Below are positions 23,157-34,744 of a stretch of 64,000 bases of DNA, in pieces. The position numbers were made by a program, and so were the translations under genes. Positions within the stretch are counted from its first letter, which is position 1; the number at the start of each line of letters is the position of its first letter. Below the pieces are notes generated by a model, which worked only from the letters and a program-made list of their open reading frames with translations, was not told the origin of the DNA and did not search any database. Where the stretch lies: the NCBI RefSeq assembly GCF_032884065.1, contig NW_027062997.1:310001-374000 (forward strand). Reading direction: 5' to 3'. Origin of the DNA: Artemia franciscana (Eukaryota > Arthropoda > Branchiopoda > Anostraca > Artemiidae).

Positions 23157-23333
23157 TTATTCGAAAATTATAGAAGAAATGCGGTCGGTATCCAATTTCA
23201 GTAACGGCAGAGCATCAAATAAATTGCGTTTATCTAACATATAGTCAGCTAAATCTGACATACGCAGGTATCGAAGCTTTGGACAATATGTCTTCACAGT
23301 TTCGAGCGTTTTTCTAGTCACTTTACGACAACC
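23157..23333 (-). CDS. F-box/LRR protein gene, last coding exon
   Basis: Terminal coding exon of 177 nt, 58 codons plus a TAA at 23157-23159. The acceptor has a strong pyrimidine tract ending TTTCCAG. It begins GCRKVTRKTLETVKTYCPKL, finishing the LRR started by LRVLNLK on the preceding exon, then LRYLRMS and a short non-repeat C-terminus rich in Leu and Asp. The five exons sum to 1767 nt with no frame conflict: residues 1-66, 67-443, 444-479, 480-530 and 531-588. The preceding intron is about 16.3 kb and carries family A, family B, hAT and LINE sequences. I see no canonical AATAAA on this strand until the complement of 22505-22510, so the 3' UTR may be about 650 nt or use a variant signal. 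Confidence 0.85.
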   Translation of the reverse strand, partial: GCRKVTRKTLETVKTYCPKLRYLRMSDLADYMLDKRNLFDALPLLKLDTDRISSIIFE

Positions 23334-23739
23334 CTGGAAAGAAGAAGAGAAAATTAAGCTCATGATTTCAAAAAAAGAGACAACAACTCTATGGCAATTA
23401 AACAAAATCGACATTAATTTAAAATGCTTCTCTATGCTTTCACCTTTCTTATCTTTTGTTTTGTTTTCGTGGAAAATGTAAAACAATTAAATTGTAAAAT
23501 AATATGAAAAAAAAATTAACAGCAGGAATATGAAGAATTCATTTTTAATTTTTTTGCACATTTACTCTTTTTGTTTGACAATTAATATTCAAAACTTTGT
23601 TTTTCCATTTTTCAATGCTTTTGAAGACATGTCAAGTTAATTGACTATTCCCATTAGTAATTCAATATTAGCAAAAATTATAGCAGAACAATTGCCTTGC
23701 CATGTAAAGAACAACGTTAGGACAATGTAATCTTTTCTT

Positions 23740-24566
23740 TTGACCAAGGCACAGCCTAGACAAGGGATTGTCATATAATCTTCGAAAGGCGCTCATTCGA
23801 TTAGAAATTGAAACTTCATGTGCCCTCTTTTAGAGTCAAAGCGATTTGAGGGCAATCAGCCCCCCCTCACGATCACTACTTCCCCATTCATACCAAAACA
23901 AAATTTTGAGATCGCCATTTTGTTCAACATGGTTGACAGGTCTTTGGACTTTTTGGAATTAAGTCTTTGAGGATGACCACTTTCTCCACCCCCAAAGCCC
24001 TTAAGGGCGGGGGCTATAAGTTATACTAGTTGCACATTTTTAACATATAAGGATTTTGCGGAAAAGGTGAGGGGACAAGCTCGATTGGAAATAAGAAGTT
24101 CTAAAGCCCTTTTTGAGAGTTAAAAGTGAACGGAGGCTAACTAGTGCCCCCTAGTCCTCTTTTCCCAAAATGTATCAAATAGAAATTTATAGATAGCCAT
24201 TATATTCAAAACAGTACAAAGATCATATAACAAGGTCTTCGTGGTTTAGAAAACCCCAGAAAATGGGGGAAAGGATTGTAATTCATGCCCAGGGGCATAT
24301 AAGATTTTTGTGGAAGGGGTGGTCGCATAAACTTTAGAGTAGGCTCATTTGATTAGAAACTAAAGGTTCTTGTTCCCTTTTTAAGAGTCAAAAGAGATAG
24401 AAGCCAACCAACATCCCCTCCCCCGAATTCCTCTTTTACCTAAACGCATCTGATTGATTCTTTGAGATAGCCATCGAAAGTAAGTTCAAAGAACTTAAAG
24501 CAGTGCCCTCAAGGTTGACAAAATCCTCCAGGGCTCAGGGGCGAGTTTTAAGTTTATGTTCCGGGG
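23740..24566 (+). repeat. Old family B-like repeats next to the last F-box gene exon
   Basis: Three successive units of about 280 bp, each with 'gctcatt-gattagaaa', 'gccctttttgagagt', 'aaaa-ttgagatagccat' and 'ggggcatataa'. They resemble the central part of family B. The last unit is the insertion target of the hAT element at 24575. No ORF. Confidence 0.55.
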
Positions 24567-25012
24567 GCATATACCAAGGGTGGATCCAGGGGGCCAGGGG
24601 GGAGGGCCTGGACCCCCAAGATATTCTGGCGCCCCCATTCCGTTCTGTTTTCTTTTTTACTATTTTTTTTTAAGTAAACTTGTCAATTTGGTCAATTATT
24701 CGTAGCTTACTTACCCAATTAACAACAAAAGAACAAAGCTTTCCTATGAACATAAAGAGCAAAGTTGAAACTTATAACGAACAAAAATTATTTATCTTCA
24801 GCCGGTTCAGCATATATCTACAAAATTGACATAAAAATCTTTTGATTGCCGCTAGCTTCCACCTATTTTACGAGCATAGAAACTCATGTTTTGATCAATC
24901 AGCTTTGTTTCGTGTTACCAGAAAACGTTCGGTAACACCGGAAGTTATTGCTATTGGTCAATTCACAATTTGACATTAGATTGATAAGTAGCTTTGTAAC
25001 TAAAATTTCAAA

Positions 25013-25138
25013 ATGGATAAAAAGAAAGAATTTGGATACGAGCATTTAATGGACAAGAGACGAAGACTGATGGCCGAATGTGCAAGAGGATCGAAGGATA
25101 TTTCCGGATATTTTAATAAAACATCCGGAAATAGAAAG
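25013..25138 (+). CDS. Candidate first exon of the TTF/MYM-type hAT transposase
   Basis: ATG followed by 42 codons, starting MDKKKEFGYEHLMDKRRR and ending with SGYFNK and a short tail, directly followed by the consensus donor AAG|GTAAGT in phase 0. A short, basic, Lys/Arg-rich leader ending in an Ile-Ser-x-Tyr-Phe motif is typical of the start of TTF-finger hAT transposases. The reading frame has no stop. The next convincing acceptor in the element is TTTCAG at 27145-27146, giving an unusually long intron of about 2 kb for a transposon. It could be two separate remnants. Confidence 0.5.
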
Positions 25139-27146
25139 GTAAGTTTTGGCTAATAATAAACCCCCTCCCTCCTCAAATGAATCCTTAATTTTAGTTTTGT
25201 GACTAATTAAATAGCGCATGGCCCAATAGGGCTTTCTTTCTGAATAAATCTATCCATCTATTTATTTTAATGACATAGCTAATTTGGTTGAAATTAGATG
25301 AATGAAAGAGTTTAAAAGCAATTTAGGTCAAGAACAGTTCCAAAGGGTCGGAGGGGGCGAGCCTCCCCCAAGATATTTCTGGTACTCTTATTCCGTTGTT
25401 TTTTTCTTTTTCAAATCTTTTTTAAAATAAACTTGTCAACTTAGTGCCCACCTCGAGTCACATTGGCGCCCTTGGTCTAGTGGCCCCCTCGCCCAAGATT
25501 TTGCGCTTCATCTGTTAGAGATTTAGACATGAAACAACTCGAACGATCAGTTTACGAATCATTTCGTCATAAAATTATAAGAAAAACCTCGTTTTCAAGA
25601 AAATTTATTCATATCATTAAACTTGCTTGCTAGTTGAAGTACTGATTCTGAGGGCAGATCTCCATCTTCAGATTGTGTTTTATTTTTTGGCACATTTTTT
25701 TCGATTCTCTTTCTAAAGAGCCCGTCAATTTAGGGTACGGTTTCCGGGACTTATTGATAGAGGTGTGAGGATGGCTCCCGGGAAAGGAGGCGCATTATAA
25801 ACGGAGTTTTGGAAAACATGTTGGATATTTAAATTTGCCGAGTGGGATTTGGGAGAGACAATTCACATGCTCTATCTTATTGAGTTTCCTTACTATATTA
25901 AGATACAGGATAAAATACCATCATCCTAGGACGAAGTCCTACTGGAACGTCGTCTGTGTCATCTTAACATAATTTGAAAATTGGAAACTACCCAGATTGA
26001 CAAGGTCGATGTAGACTGGCTGATTTACAAGGATCAATTATCTCTAGCTCTATCGTCCCTGCAAGACAACTTGGGAGACTATTCAGATTTTTTTTTTGCC
26101 CTTGTCTCCCTTCCTTTCGTCATTGACTACCCCAATATTACCCCCATATTTTTTTTATTATTACCCATAGAGCTTCTTTGATAGAAGCACATTTCTTGGG
26201 ACCCATCTGCAAAACAGAAGTGATGGCCTGCAAAACAGCAGGTGAAAAATTTTAGGTCTGCGAGACGCCCAACGTTCCCGGTTGGGAGTACATTCGGTTA
26301 ACTGCATTCTCTATTTGTTGATATTTTGGTGCAATTATTTCATAGATTCGAAGAGTGGTGATTATAGAAGAACAAAACGCTAAAACAAGAGGTTTCAACC
26401 ACTTGCATTCCCTTGTACTCCGTTAGAAACCGACAGCTTTCAAAAAACATACTTTTTCCAATATTTAAAAAAAAAATCCAGAGAACGAAATTAAACCAAA
26501 TCCAGGTCCTTAAAAATTTGGGAACTTCTCTGATTCTTATGACAGTTTAAGGGACGCTTAAAATTTGCCCTAGATGCTACCGTGTTAGTCATAAAAAATT
26601 TTGAAGTAAGTTGTTCCCAGTTGGGCGCTAATGGGTTAAGATGCAAATTATTAATACACGTGTAAAAACAGCGTTTTGACCGTGTTTCGGCACAACAAAC
26701 TTTTTTGAGATAAGGCCGAACTTCCAAAATCATCTATATTGAAACACTGAAGTGGAGAATAAACTGAACTGAAGTGAACATAAAAAAATGCTGTATCTCT
26801 ACTTAGGGTGCATTTTTGAAAATATTTTTCTTATTTTTCACTGCTTAGTGGGGAATTTTACAAAGAAAAAATGACCTAACTGGTTGTAACGAGAGAAATG
26901 CTCAGATTGATAATTAAAGACTTGATTGAGCACTGGAGGTCAATTTACTGATCAGACAGAATTAATGAAACCCAATAAATTCGTTTAGAAAAAAAGTTAA
27001 CTCAGAAAAACGAATTTGCTTAGACACTGTGGATTTACGGTCGACGAGTATTGAGAAAAATATCAATTATTTTGAGTTGCTAATCTTCACTAGGATTTTT
27101 AAAGTTTTTTTAACAAGAAAAAAAACACAAACAAAATTTCTTTCAG

Positions 27147-27967
27147 GTGCCAGAAGTCTGTTGTTTCCCTCAGTTCAGGATGCTCATTAAAATTCAAAGA
27201 CTCTGACGACAATTTTGCAGTTACCCGTTGCCTCTAATTCTCACACAGAATCGACTACAGAGAAACTGCCTACCAACTTCGCCAAGGATAACGAACTGTC
27301 ACCGCCAACTTTTTCCCACGATTCCAACACAGACAGGTGAAACATTCTGACATTGAAGTGAAACATTCTGATCAGTTACCAGAAGGATCGAGAGATGATA
27401 CAAGAACCAAGATGCAGCAGATGGAGACAACACACCCAAGTAGCAGTACATCCTCCTCGCTTCACACCGGCATCACGCCGAAACTCTGACTTCGGTTTCA
27501 CAGTGATACTAAAAGAAACAAACCAACTAACATCTGGAGATATTACGTTTTTTAGGTTCCAACTTCAATTAAGTTCCAACTTCAATAGAAAAACGAAAGA
27601 GGGATGAAGTTACTCGTCGACTTAACATTGAGCTTCTTGCTAGGTTTACCTGGCTGTGGTGAGCCGTCACCAAGAACACGAGGGACTTGGGTGTAGTGTT
27701 TGTGTCATAATAAGAACCTCCATTAGCGGCGGAGGGCTGTTGGCTGTGTCTTGGGGTAAAAATGGTGCACTTATACAATATGCCAAGTCACAGTATTATA
27801 TGAATTACCTGTGTAGAGCTGAAGCGTTTTTAGCTTCGTTCAAGCAAAAGGATCAAGAAGTCAGGAATGCCTTGAACTCTGAGAGAATTAAACAAATACA
27901 CCAGAACCGTGAAATATTTACAAGCACTGTGGAGACAATTAAACTTTGCAGGGTACAGCGGGAGTAA
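27147..27967 (+). pseudogene. Decayed TTF/MYM-type hAT transposase fragment
   Basis: Coding-like sequence scattered over several frames. There is a Ser/Thr-rich linker at about 27230-27345 and a Phe-Thr-Trp-Leu-Trp segment at about 27640. Then at about 27775-27960 comes an open stretch with YAKSQYYMN, FLASFKQKDQEV, and then Asn-Arg-Glu-Ile-Phe-x-Ser-Thr-Val-Glu-Thr-Ile. The last block matches the layout of zinc-finger MYM/TTF-type hAT proteins after the finger (HEKS-x-x-H, a helical linker ending in an Asn-Arg-x-x-x helix). The DDE catalytic core that should follow is absent: a 180-bp repeat begins exactly where the frame ends. Multiple frameshifts; not functional. Confidence 0.55.
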
Positions 27968-28138
27968 ATATGACTCTCTTATTGGATCAATACTTGTTTG
28001 TTAGCTTTTTGAAAGGCACGCCTAAGCCGGTTGACCAAGAATTTAAATTGACCTAGGACCATTAGATTGTCTGGGATGAGAGGTAAACAAGGCACACCTA
28101 CCAATGGTCTTGGGCAGGTTGAACCAAGAATTTAGAAT
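27955..28138 (+). mobile_element. Small repeat (MITE-like) inside the hAT element
   Basis: A unit of roughly 180-210 bp beginning GGGAGTAAAT and CTCTCTTATTGGATCAAT, and ending with GGTTGAACCAAGAATTTAGA. A second copy lies in the opposite orientation at about 36655-36875. Both contain the pair of internal motifs 'caggttgaccaa-aa-ttaaatt' and 'aggaccattagattg'. No coding capacity. It interrupts the transposase fragment at about 27960. Confidence 0.6.
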
Positions 28139-28229
28139 CACAACGCCACCCTTGTTTCAGTGGCTCCCCCCAGATATTTTTTCAAGATCCGCCCCTGGCA
28201 TATAAAGTTTTATGGTATGGGTGGTCGTA

Positions 28230-30324
28230 TAAACCTCAAAGACAAAAGACATTCAAATAACTTTCAGAGAATATCGAGCAAAATTTTGACCAACATTAAT
28301 ACAGGCTATGTGCATACGGGTTGTCAAAAGGGCATAACTCAAGAATGCCAAAGTATACTAATTTGGAACTTACAGGAGATGATAAGCAAGATGATCAATT
28401 GACCAAAAAGGCAACGTTTACACGCTATTACAACTAGAACTACCACTACTTCTACTGGTAAATATAATGCTACTGCTACTACTGCTCAATGAGAAAACTG
28501 CTTCTGAAGAAAGAACAACAAAGGCTATGGATATCGAAATAAACATTTCAGGGAGTGTTGACAGGAAAATTGAATTAAATCAAAACATACTATCTGCATA
28601 CTGATGGCTGATACGGGCGTATGATCAGTATTTTTGTAACAGCTTACGGTATCAAGAGGAAATTTTGGAGCATTATGAGTGGGATATTCAACTGACCCAA
28701 AGGCAACGTATACCTACTACTACTGCCATTACAGTTACTCTTACTACTAATAATACACTATTACAAATCGCCGAAGATCGTCCTGATCGGCCAAACGTCT
28801 TGGGCTAAATGGAAAGCAGGTCATCCACAGTTTGGGTAGGAAGATGTTGTAAGGAAAGATTTAAGAAAAATTGGAACTTCCTGGGAGGGTATAAAGAGGG
28901 AGGCTTTGCTTAGATTAGGGTGGAAGAGGAGTGTGCGTAGCTGTATTGGCCTTAGATATATTGGTGCTGTGATTAGTTAGTAGTAGTACTGCCACAGCTG
29001 TTCCTACTATTACCACCCCTACCATGATATTGTACAATTGAGGTTATGAGAAGATACTAGGAGAAAATTTAAGGCTAGGAGAAAATAACACAGAATATTG
29101 AGGGCAAAGTTTAACTAGATGCTTTGAGGATACATATTGCTGATACAATCATATTAGCCATATTTTTGGAACGGCTTACCGTATCCATAGGACACTTCTG
29201 GGGCATAATGGGTGGGATGCTAAACTGACCAACAGGCAACGTGTGTCTGCTACTACTGCTATTAATGCTGCTGCTACTACTTTTCCTACTACTACCATTA
29301 CTGCTATGACACTAGTAAAATTAAGGCTATGCATATTAAGGGAGAAATTTGACAAAATATTAAGGTGTAATTTGAACAAAATCAAAACACACAATGTGCA
29401 TGCATGTTTTTAAAAAAACGTATCTCATGGAAATATTTGAGTCTTAACTTGAATATTACACTATAGAGATTACTTTTAGGGTAAAATCAATTCACAAAAA
29501 GGTAACATGTGCATTGCCCACTACTAACACTGCTACTTTTACTGATATTGCTGCTACTAAACTATTCAAGCTACTACTTCCATTGCAACAACTTGTAAGC
29601 CTTTGAATATTCAAGTCAAAAAGATATTTAATTGAGTCCAAAGGGCACATCAGTAATATTTTTCGATGGGCTTACCGTATCAAAGTGATAATTTCCGGGC
29701 ATTATGGAGGGGATATTCAACTGACCAAAAGGCAACAGATTCATGCTACCACTCCAGTTGATACTACTGCTACTACCATAACTACAACTAATGTTAATAC
29801 ACTACTACTGCTACTACTTTTCCTACAGCCACCATAACTACTGTGTTACTAGTACTACTAAGGCTAAGTCTATGGAGGTGAAAATTTTAGAGAATATTGA
29901 GAGCAAATTTGAACTAAATTAAAATGCACTATGTTCATTGAGATTGTCAAAAGAGTATATCTTACCAATCGATTTGTGCATAAAGTTGAAACTCTCAAAC
30001 TCTTACACTACTAGCAATACTACTACCACTGCTACATTTAGTTGTTCTACTACTACTACTATTAATCCAACTACTACTTCTATTGCAACTGCATGTAAGG
30101 CTAAGAGCATTAAGATGGAAATTTTGAGAAGAATACATATCGGCATCGTCATAGCAATGGCTAATTGTATTAAGTAGAAACTTTCAGTACTTCATGAAAG
30201 ATATGTTCAACTGACCAAAAGGCAATATGTTAATACAACTGCTGCTACTAGCACAAGTTTCTACTACTGTTAATACCAATGCAATTACTACTAGTACTAA
30301 TACTACAACTGTGGCTATTATAAC
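28230..30324 (+). repeat. Trinucleotide-rich tandem-like array, left block
   Basis: Loosely repeated unit of several hundred bp. Landmarks are 'aactgaccaaaaggcaac' (near 28399, 28692, 29225, 29728 and 30210), a patch of imperfect CTA/CTG triplets such as 'ctactactactgctactac', and 'taaggctatggatat-ga'. Open frames here encode only Thr/Ser/Tyr runs on the plus strand or Val/Ala/Ser runs on the minus strand and are products of the triplets. I see no gene. Confidence 0.65.
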
Positions 30325-32631
30325 AAGAGCTAAGAGCTCATGTGGCACTTGTGACGAGGTCAGAAGAACCAAAAACTCATATGGTATGAGCTCTAGCAAA
30401 ATTCTAAGAACATTAGATTGCTTTAAAAAAAATATCAGAGGCTTAATACCGGTCGGGATTTAAAATAAGAGCTCTGAGTCACGAGGTCCTTCTAAATATC
30501 AAAATCCATTAAGATCCCATCACCCACTCGCAAGTTAAAAACACCTCAATTTTTCTAATTTTTTCTCTCCCTTGAGCCCCCCAGATGTTCGAATCAGGGA
30601 AAACGACTTCATCAAGTCAATTTGTACAGCTCCCTGACACGCCTACCATATTTCATCGTCCTAGCACGTCCAGAAGCACCAAACTCGCCAAAGCACTGAA
30701 CCCCACCACCTAATTCCCCCAAAGAGACCAGATACAGTCCGGTTACGCCAGTCGCGTATCTACGACATTTATAAGCATTTTCCAAGATTTCTAGTTTCCC
30801 CCTCCAGCTCCCCCCCCCATGTCAACAGATCTAGTCAGGATTTGAAATAAGAGCTCTGAAACATGATTCCCTTCTAAATATCAAATTTCATTAAGATCTG
30901 GTCACCCGTTCTTAAGTTGAAAATACCTCAATTTTTCTAACATCAAATTAACAACCCCCAGCTCCCCCAAAGAGAACAGATCCGTACCAACTATGTCAAT
31001 TTCGTATCTATAACTTGTGCTTGTTCTTCAGATGAAGTTTCATCTCGATATTTACACTCTAAGCATTTTCCAAGATTTCCGGTTTCCAAGATTTCTGTTT
31101 GCCCCCTCCAACCCTCTATGTCTCCGGATCCAATTAAAATTGAAAATGGAACATCTGAGACATAAGAATCGTCTGTATATCAAGTTTCCTCAATTTTCAC
31201 GTTTTCCAAGAATTCCGGCTTTCCCCTTCAACTACCTTCAATGTTACCGGATCTGGTCGGGATTTAAATGAGAGTTTTAAAGCACCAGATCCTTCTAGAT
31301 GTCAAATTTCATTCAGATCTGATTACCCGTTCGTGAGTTAAAAATACCTCATTTCTTCTAATTTTTCCGAACTACCCACCCCCCCCCCCCGACTCCACCA
31401 AAGAGAGCAGATTCGGTCCGGCTATGTCAGTCACCTATCATGGACTTGTGCTTATTCTTTCCACCAAGTTTCATCCTGATCTCTCCGCTTTAAGCGTTTT
31501 CCAAGATATTCAATCCCCCCCCCCCTAATGACACTGGACCCGGTCGGAATAAAAAATAAGATATAAGTTTTGAGGTCCTCCAAAATAAGAAATTTCATTA
31601 AGATACGTTCACTCTTTCGCAAGTTAAAAATCTCTAATTTGTTCTTATTTTTTAGAACTAACCTCCCCTCCCCCAAAGAGAGCATATCCGTTCCGGTTAT
31701 GTCAATCCCTTATCTAGGACTTGTGCTTATTTTTCCCACCAAATTTCATCCCGATCCCTCCACTCTAAGCATTTTCCAAGAGTTTAGGTTCCGCCCCCCC
31801 CCCCAACATCCGCTTCACCGGATAAGGTTGAAATTTAATATAAGAGCTCTGAGATATGATATCCTTCAAAATATCAAATTTCATTAAGATCGATCGCTCC
31901 TTCGTAAGTTAAAAATACCTCATTTTTCTAATTTTTCAGAATTAACCCCCCCCCCACTCCCCCAAAGAGAGTGGATCCGTCCCAGTTATGTCAATCACGT
32001 ATCTAAGACTTGTGCTTATTTTTCTCACCAAGTTTCATCCCGATCCCTCACCTCTAAGCGTTTTCCAAGATTTTAGGCTCCCCCCTCAATTCCCCCCAAT
32101 GTCACCAGATCAAGTCGGAATTTAAAATAACAGCTCTGAGACACGATATCTTTCCAAACTTCAAATTTCATTAAGATCCGATCACTCTTCATTCTAAGAT
32201 CACTTCAGTCACGTATCTTGGACTTGTGCTTATTCTTCCCACCAAGTTTCATTCTGATCTTTCCACTCTAGGCCTTTTCCAAGATTTCCGGTCCCCCCCC
32301 CCCAATGACACTGGATCCAGTCGGGATTTGAAATAAGAGATCTAAGTTACGAGGTACTTCTAAATATGAAATTTCATTAAGATCCAATCACTCCTTCTTA
32401 AATAAAAAAACCTCATTTTTCTATTCTTTTTCAAATTAGCCGGGCACCCCCCCCCAATGATCAAATCAGGAAAAAGACTATTTCTAATTTAATCTGTTCC
32501 TGTCCCTGATACGCCTGCCAAGTTTCATCGTCTTAGCTTGCCTGAAGTAGCAAAACCAGGACAGACAGACAGACCGACAGACAGAATTTGCGATCGCTAT
32601 GTCACTTGGTTAATACCAAGTGCCATAAAAA
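30325..32631 (+). mobile_element. Family A repeat, copy 2
   Basis: Same termini as copy 1: 'aagagctaagagctcatgtg' on the left, and on the right a perfect stem-loop CACTTGGT-TAAT-ACCAAGTG at 32603-32622 followed by CCATAAAAA. It contains about seven units of about 290 bp and several C homopolymers of 8-12. It is inserted in the trinucleotide-rich array, which resumes directly afterwards at 32633. Confidence 0.75.
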
Positions 32632-32632
32632 C

Positions 32633-32925
32633 TATTCCTAAAGATATGAAGGGCAAATTTTCAGGGGAAGATGAATTGGATCAGAACAGACCGTCTGTAT
32701 GCGGTCTGTCAAATGGGGATATCAGCAATGTCTTAGGAACAGTTTTGTATGTAAGTTGAAACTAAAAGGGTATTTTGTGGGGGATTTTGACTTTACCAAA
32801 AAACAATATTTGAATCCTAATGATACTGCTTTTATTTACACTGCTACTATTGCTACTACTGCTACTATTACTACTACTGCTACTACTACTACTAGATCCC
32901 CATGCCCTCTGAAGACACGAATATA
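32633..32925 (+). repeat. Trinucleotide-rich array, right block after the family A insertion
   Basis: Continues the same unit: 'gatatgaagggcaaattttc', then 'gactttaccaaaaaacaat', then a patch of CTA/CTG triplets at 32830-32893. It shows that the array was interrupted by the family A copy at 30325-32631. Confidence 0.6.
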
Positions 32926-33466
32926 ATTTGCAATTTACTGAAAACATACCAATGAATGTGCATTGTCAGTTTCAATATACATATGCTGATATTTATTCCT
33001 TAAAGTCTTAGAGTAATAGTTTTTTTATATATTAAAGAGAAAAATATAAAACATTTAAAATGTTTTATATGCTGCAATGTTAACTTCTGCTTCTATATAT
33101 GCTTCTGTTGCTTCTATATTTCTGCGTTTATTTTATTTGCACTAGTTTCGTCCATATATAATAGATGGGCTGTGAAGAAATTATTTTTGTTCGTTTTAAG
33201 TCCCAGCTTCATTATTCACTTCCCTCAGAAAAACTTATTTGTTTAAATTAATAGTTGTATAACCAACAAAATCAAATCACAGGACATAAAGCTTTTCTCA
33301 TCGTAATGTTTTTGACTTTTACCATTACATGCTAAATTTAACTCCAAACCCGGGTAGGTTGTTTCTCATTGAAGTACAAAGGACTGCAAATTAAAAACAT
33401 ATTGTGATCCCTAGCTCCATCTCAGGACTATTCATGCTTAAAACTGGGATGAGCTTTCTTTTGGTT

Positions 33467-34744
33467 ATAAATAAAAAAAAAAAACTAATTTTTTAGGTGA
33501 AAGTAAGGAGCGACATTAAAACTTAAAACGAACAGAAATTACTCCGTATATGAAATGAGTTGTCCCCTTCGCAATCCCTCGCTCTTTACGCTAAAGTTTG
33601 ACTCTTTGCCACAATTCTGCTTTTTAAAACAATTAAAAGCTTTAGCGTAAAGAGCGAGGGATTGCGGAGGGGACAACTCATTTCATATACGGAGTAATTT
33701 CTGTTCGTTTTAAGTTTTAATGTCGCTCCTTACTTTCAGCTAAAAAAATTAGTTTTTTTTATTTAATTTCTGAACGTTTTTGAATTAATGCATGTTTGGT
33801 TTTGGCTCTCCGCACATAAATTATTAAAATGAAATTTGTATATTAATTCTTTTTTTGGCTAAATGGCTTTCTCTTAGTTTTGATCAGATGATTTTGAGAA
33901 ATAAGGGGTGGAGAAGGAGGCCTAGTTGCCCTCCAATTTTTCGGTTACTTAAAAAGGCAACTAGAATTTATAATTTTTAACGAACGTTTTTATTAGTAAA
34001 AAATATACGTAACTTAAGAATTAACTTACGTAACAAACTTTAATAACCTTATATTTTTAATATGTATACGAGGGGGTTTGTACCCTCGTTAATACCTCGC
34101 TCTTTACACTAAATCGTAAGTCATCCCCAAAGACATAGTTATTATGGTTTTCGACTATGCTGAATAAAATGGCTATCTCAAAATTTTGATCCGTTGACTT
34201 TGTGAAAAAAATGAGCATGGGAGGGGGCCTAGATGCCCTCCAATTTTTTTGGTCACTTAAAAAGGGCACTAGAACTTTCCATTTCCGTTAGAATGAGCCC
34301 TCTTGAGACATTCTAGGACCACTTGGTCGATACGATGACCCCTGGGGAAAAGAAAAACAAAAACAAAAAACAAACAAATAAACACGCACCCGTGATTTGT
34401 CTTCTGGCAAAAAATACAAAATTCCACATTTTTGTAGATACGAGCTTGAAACTTCTACAGTGGGGTTCTCTTATACGCTGAATCTGATGGTGTCATTTTC
34501 GCTAAGATCCTACGACTTTTGGGGGGTGTTTCCCCCTATTTTCCTAAATAAGGCAAATTTTCTCAGGCTCGTAACTTTTGATGGGTAAGACTAAACTTGA
34601 TGCAACTTATATATTTAAAATCAGCATTAAAATGCGATTCTTTTGATGTAGCTATTGGTATCAAAATTCCATTTTTTAGAGTTTCGGTTACTATTGAGCC
34701 GGGTCGCTCCTTACTACAGTTCGTTACCACGAACTGTTTGATTA
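33467..34744 (-). mobile_element. Family B repeat, copy 4, internally deleted
   Basis: Minus orientation, with the long hairpin at 33501-33736 and the terminal hairpin at about 34717-34738 (CAGTTCGT-TACC-ACGAACTG). At about 34122 the sequence jumps from 'ctaaatcgtaagt' straight to 'catccccaaagacatag', skipping roughly 400 bp present in copies 1 and 2, including the second internal foldback. Confidence 0.7.
33501..33736. repeat. Near-perfect long hairpin of family B copy 4
   Basis: Arms 33501-33596 and 33640-33736 are reverse complements over about 96 nt, with one substitution visible (CCCCTTC against CCCCTCC). The 43-nt loop is 33597-33639. The stem spans 'aagtaaggagcgac' to 'ctctttacgctaaag'. 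The loop is in the opposite orientation to those of copies 1 and 2 relative to the element. Confidence 0.88.

Larger units (their letters stand above)
24575..28197 (+). mobile_element. hAT transposon, TTF/MYM-finger type, with TIRs and TSD
   Basis: The left end reads CAAGGGTGGATCC and the right end, on the minus strand, CAGGGGCGGATCT. These are 13-bp imperfect inverted termini of the CAGGGGCGGATC kind seen in TTF/MYM-type hAT elements. They are flanked by GCATATAC (24567-24574) and GCATATAA (28198-28205), an 8-bp duplication with one difference. The length is 3623 bp. It contains a likely first transposase exon (25013-25138) and a decayed coding block (27147-27967). It is interrupted near its right end by a small repeat. 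A segment resembling its left subterminal region recurs internally at about 25340-25440. Confidence 0.82.

Noticed and set aside
26491..26733. 80-codon minus-strand frame within the TTF-type hAT element, looked at as a second transposase
   Set aside because: No catalytic motif and opposite strand to the rest of the element.
29938..30463. Thr/Ser-rich open frames resembling mucin-like proteins
   Set aside because: They follow CTA/ACT triplet patches in a repeated array. Both strands are open for the same reason and no start or splice context supports them.
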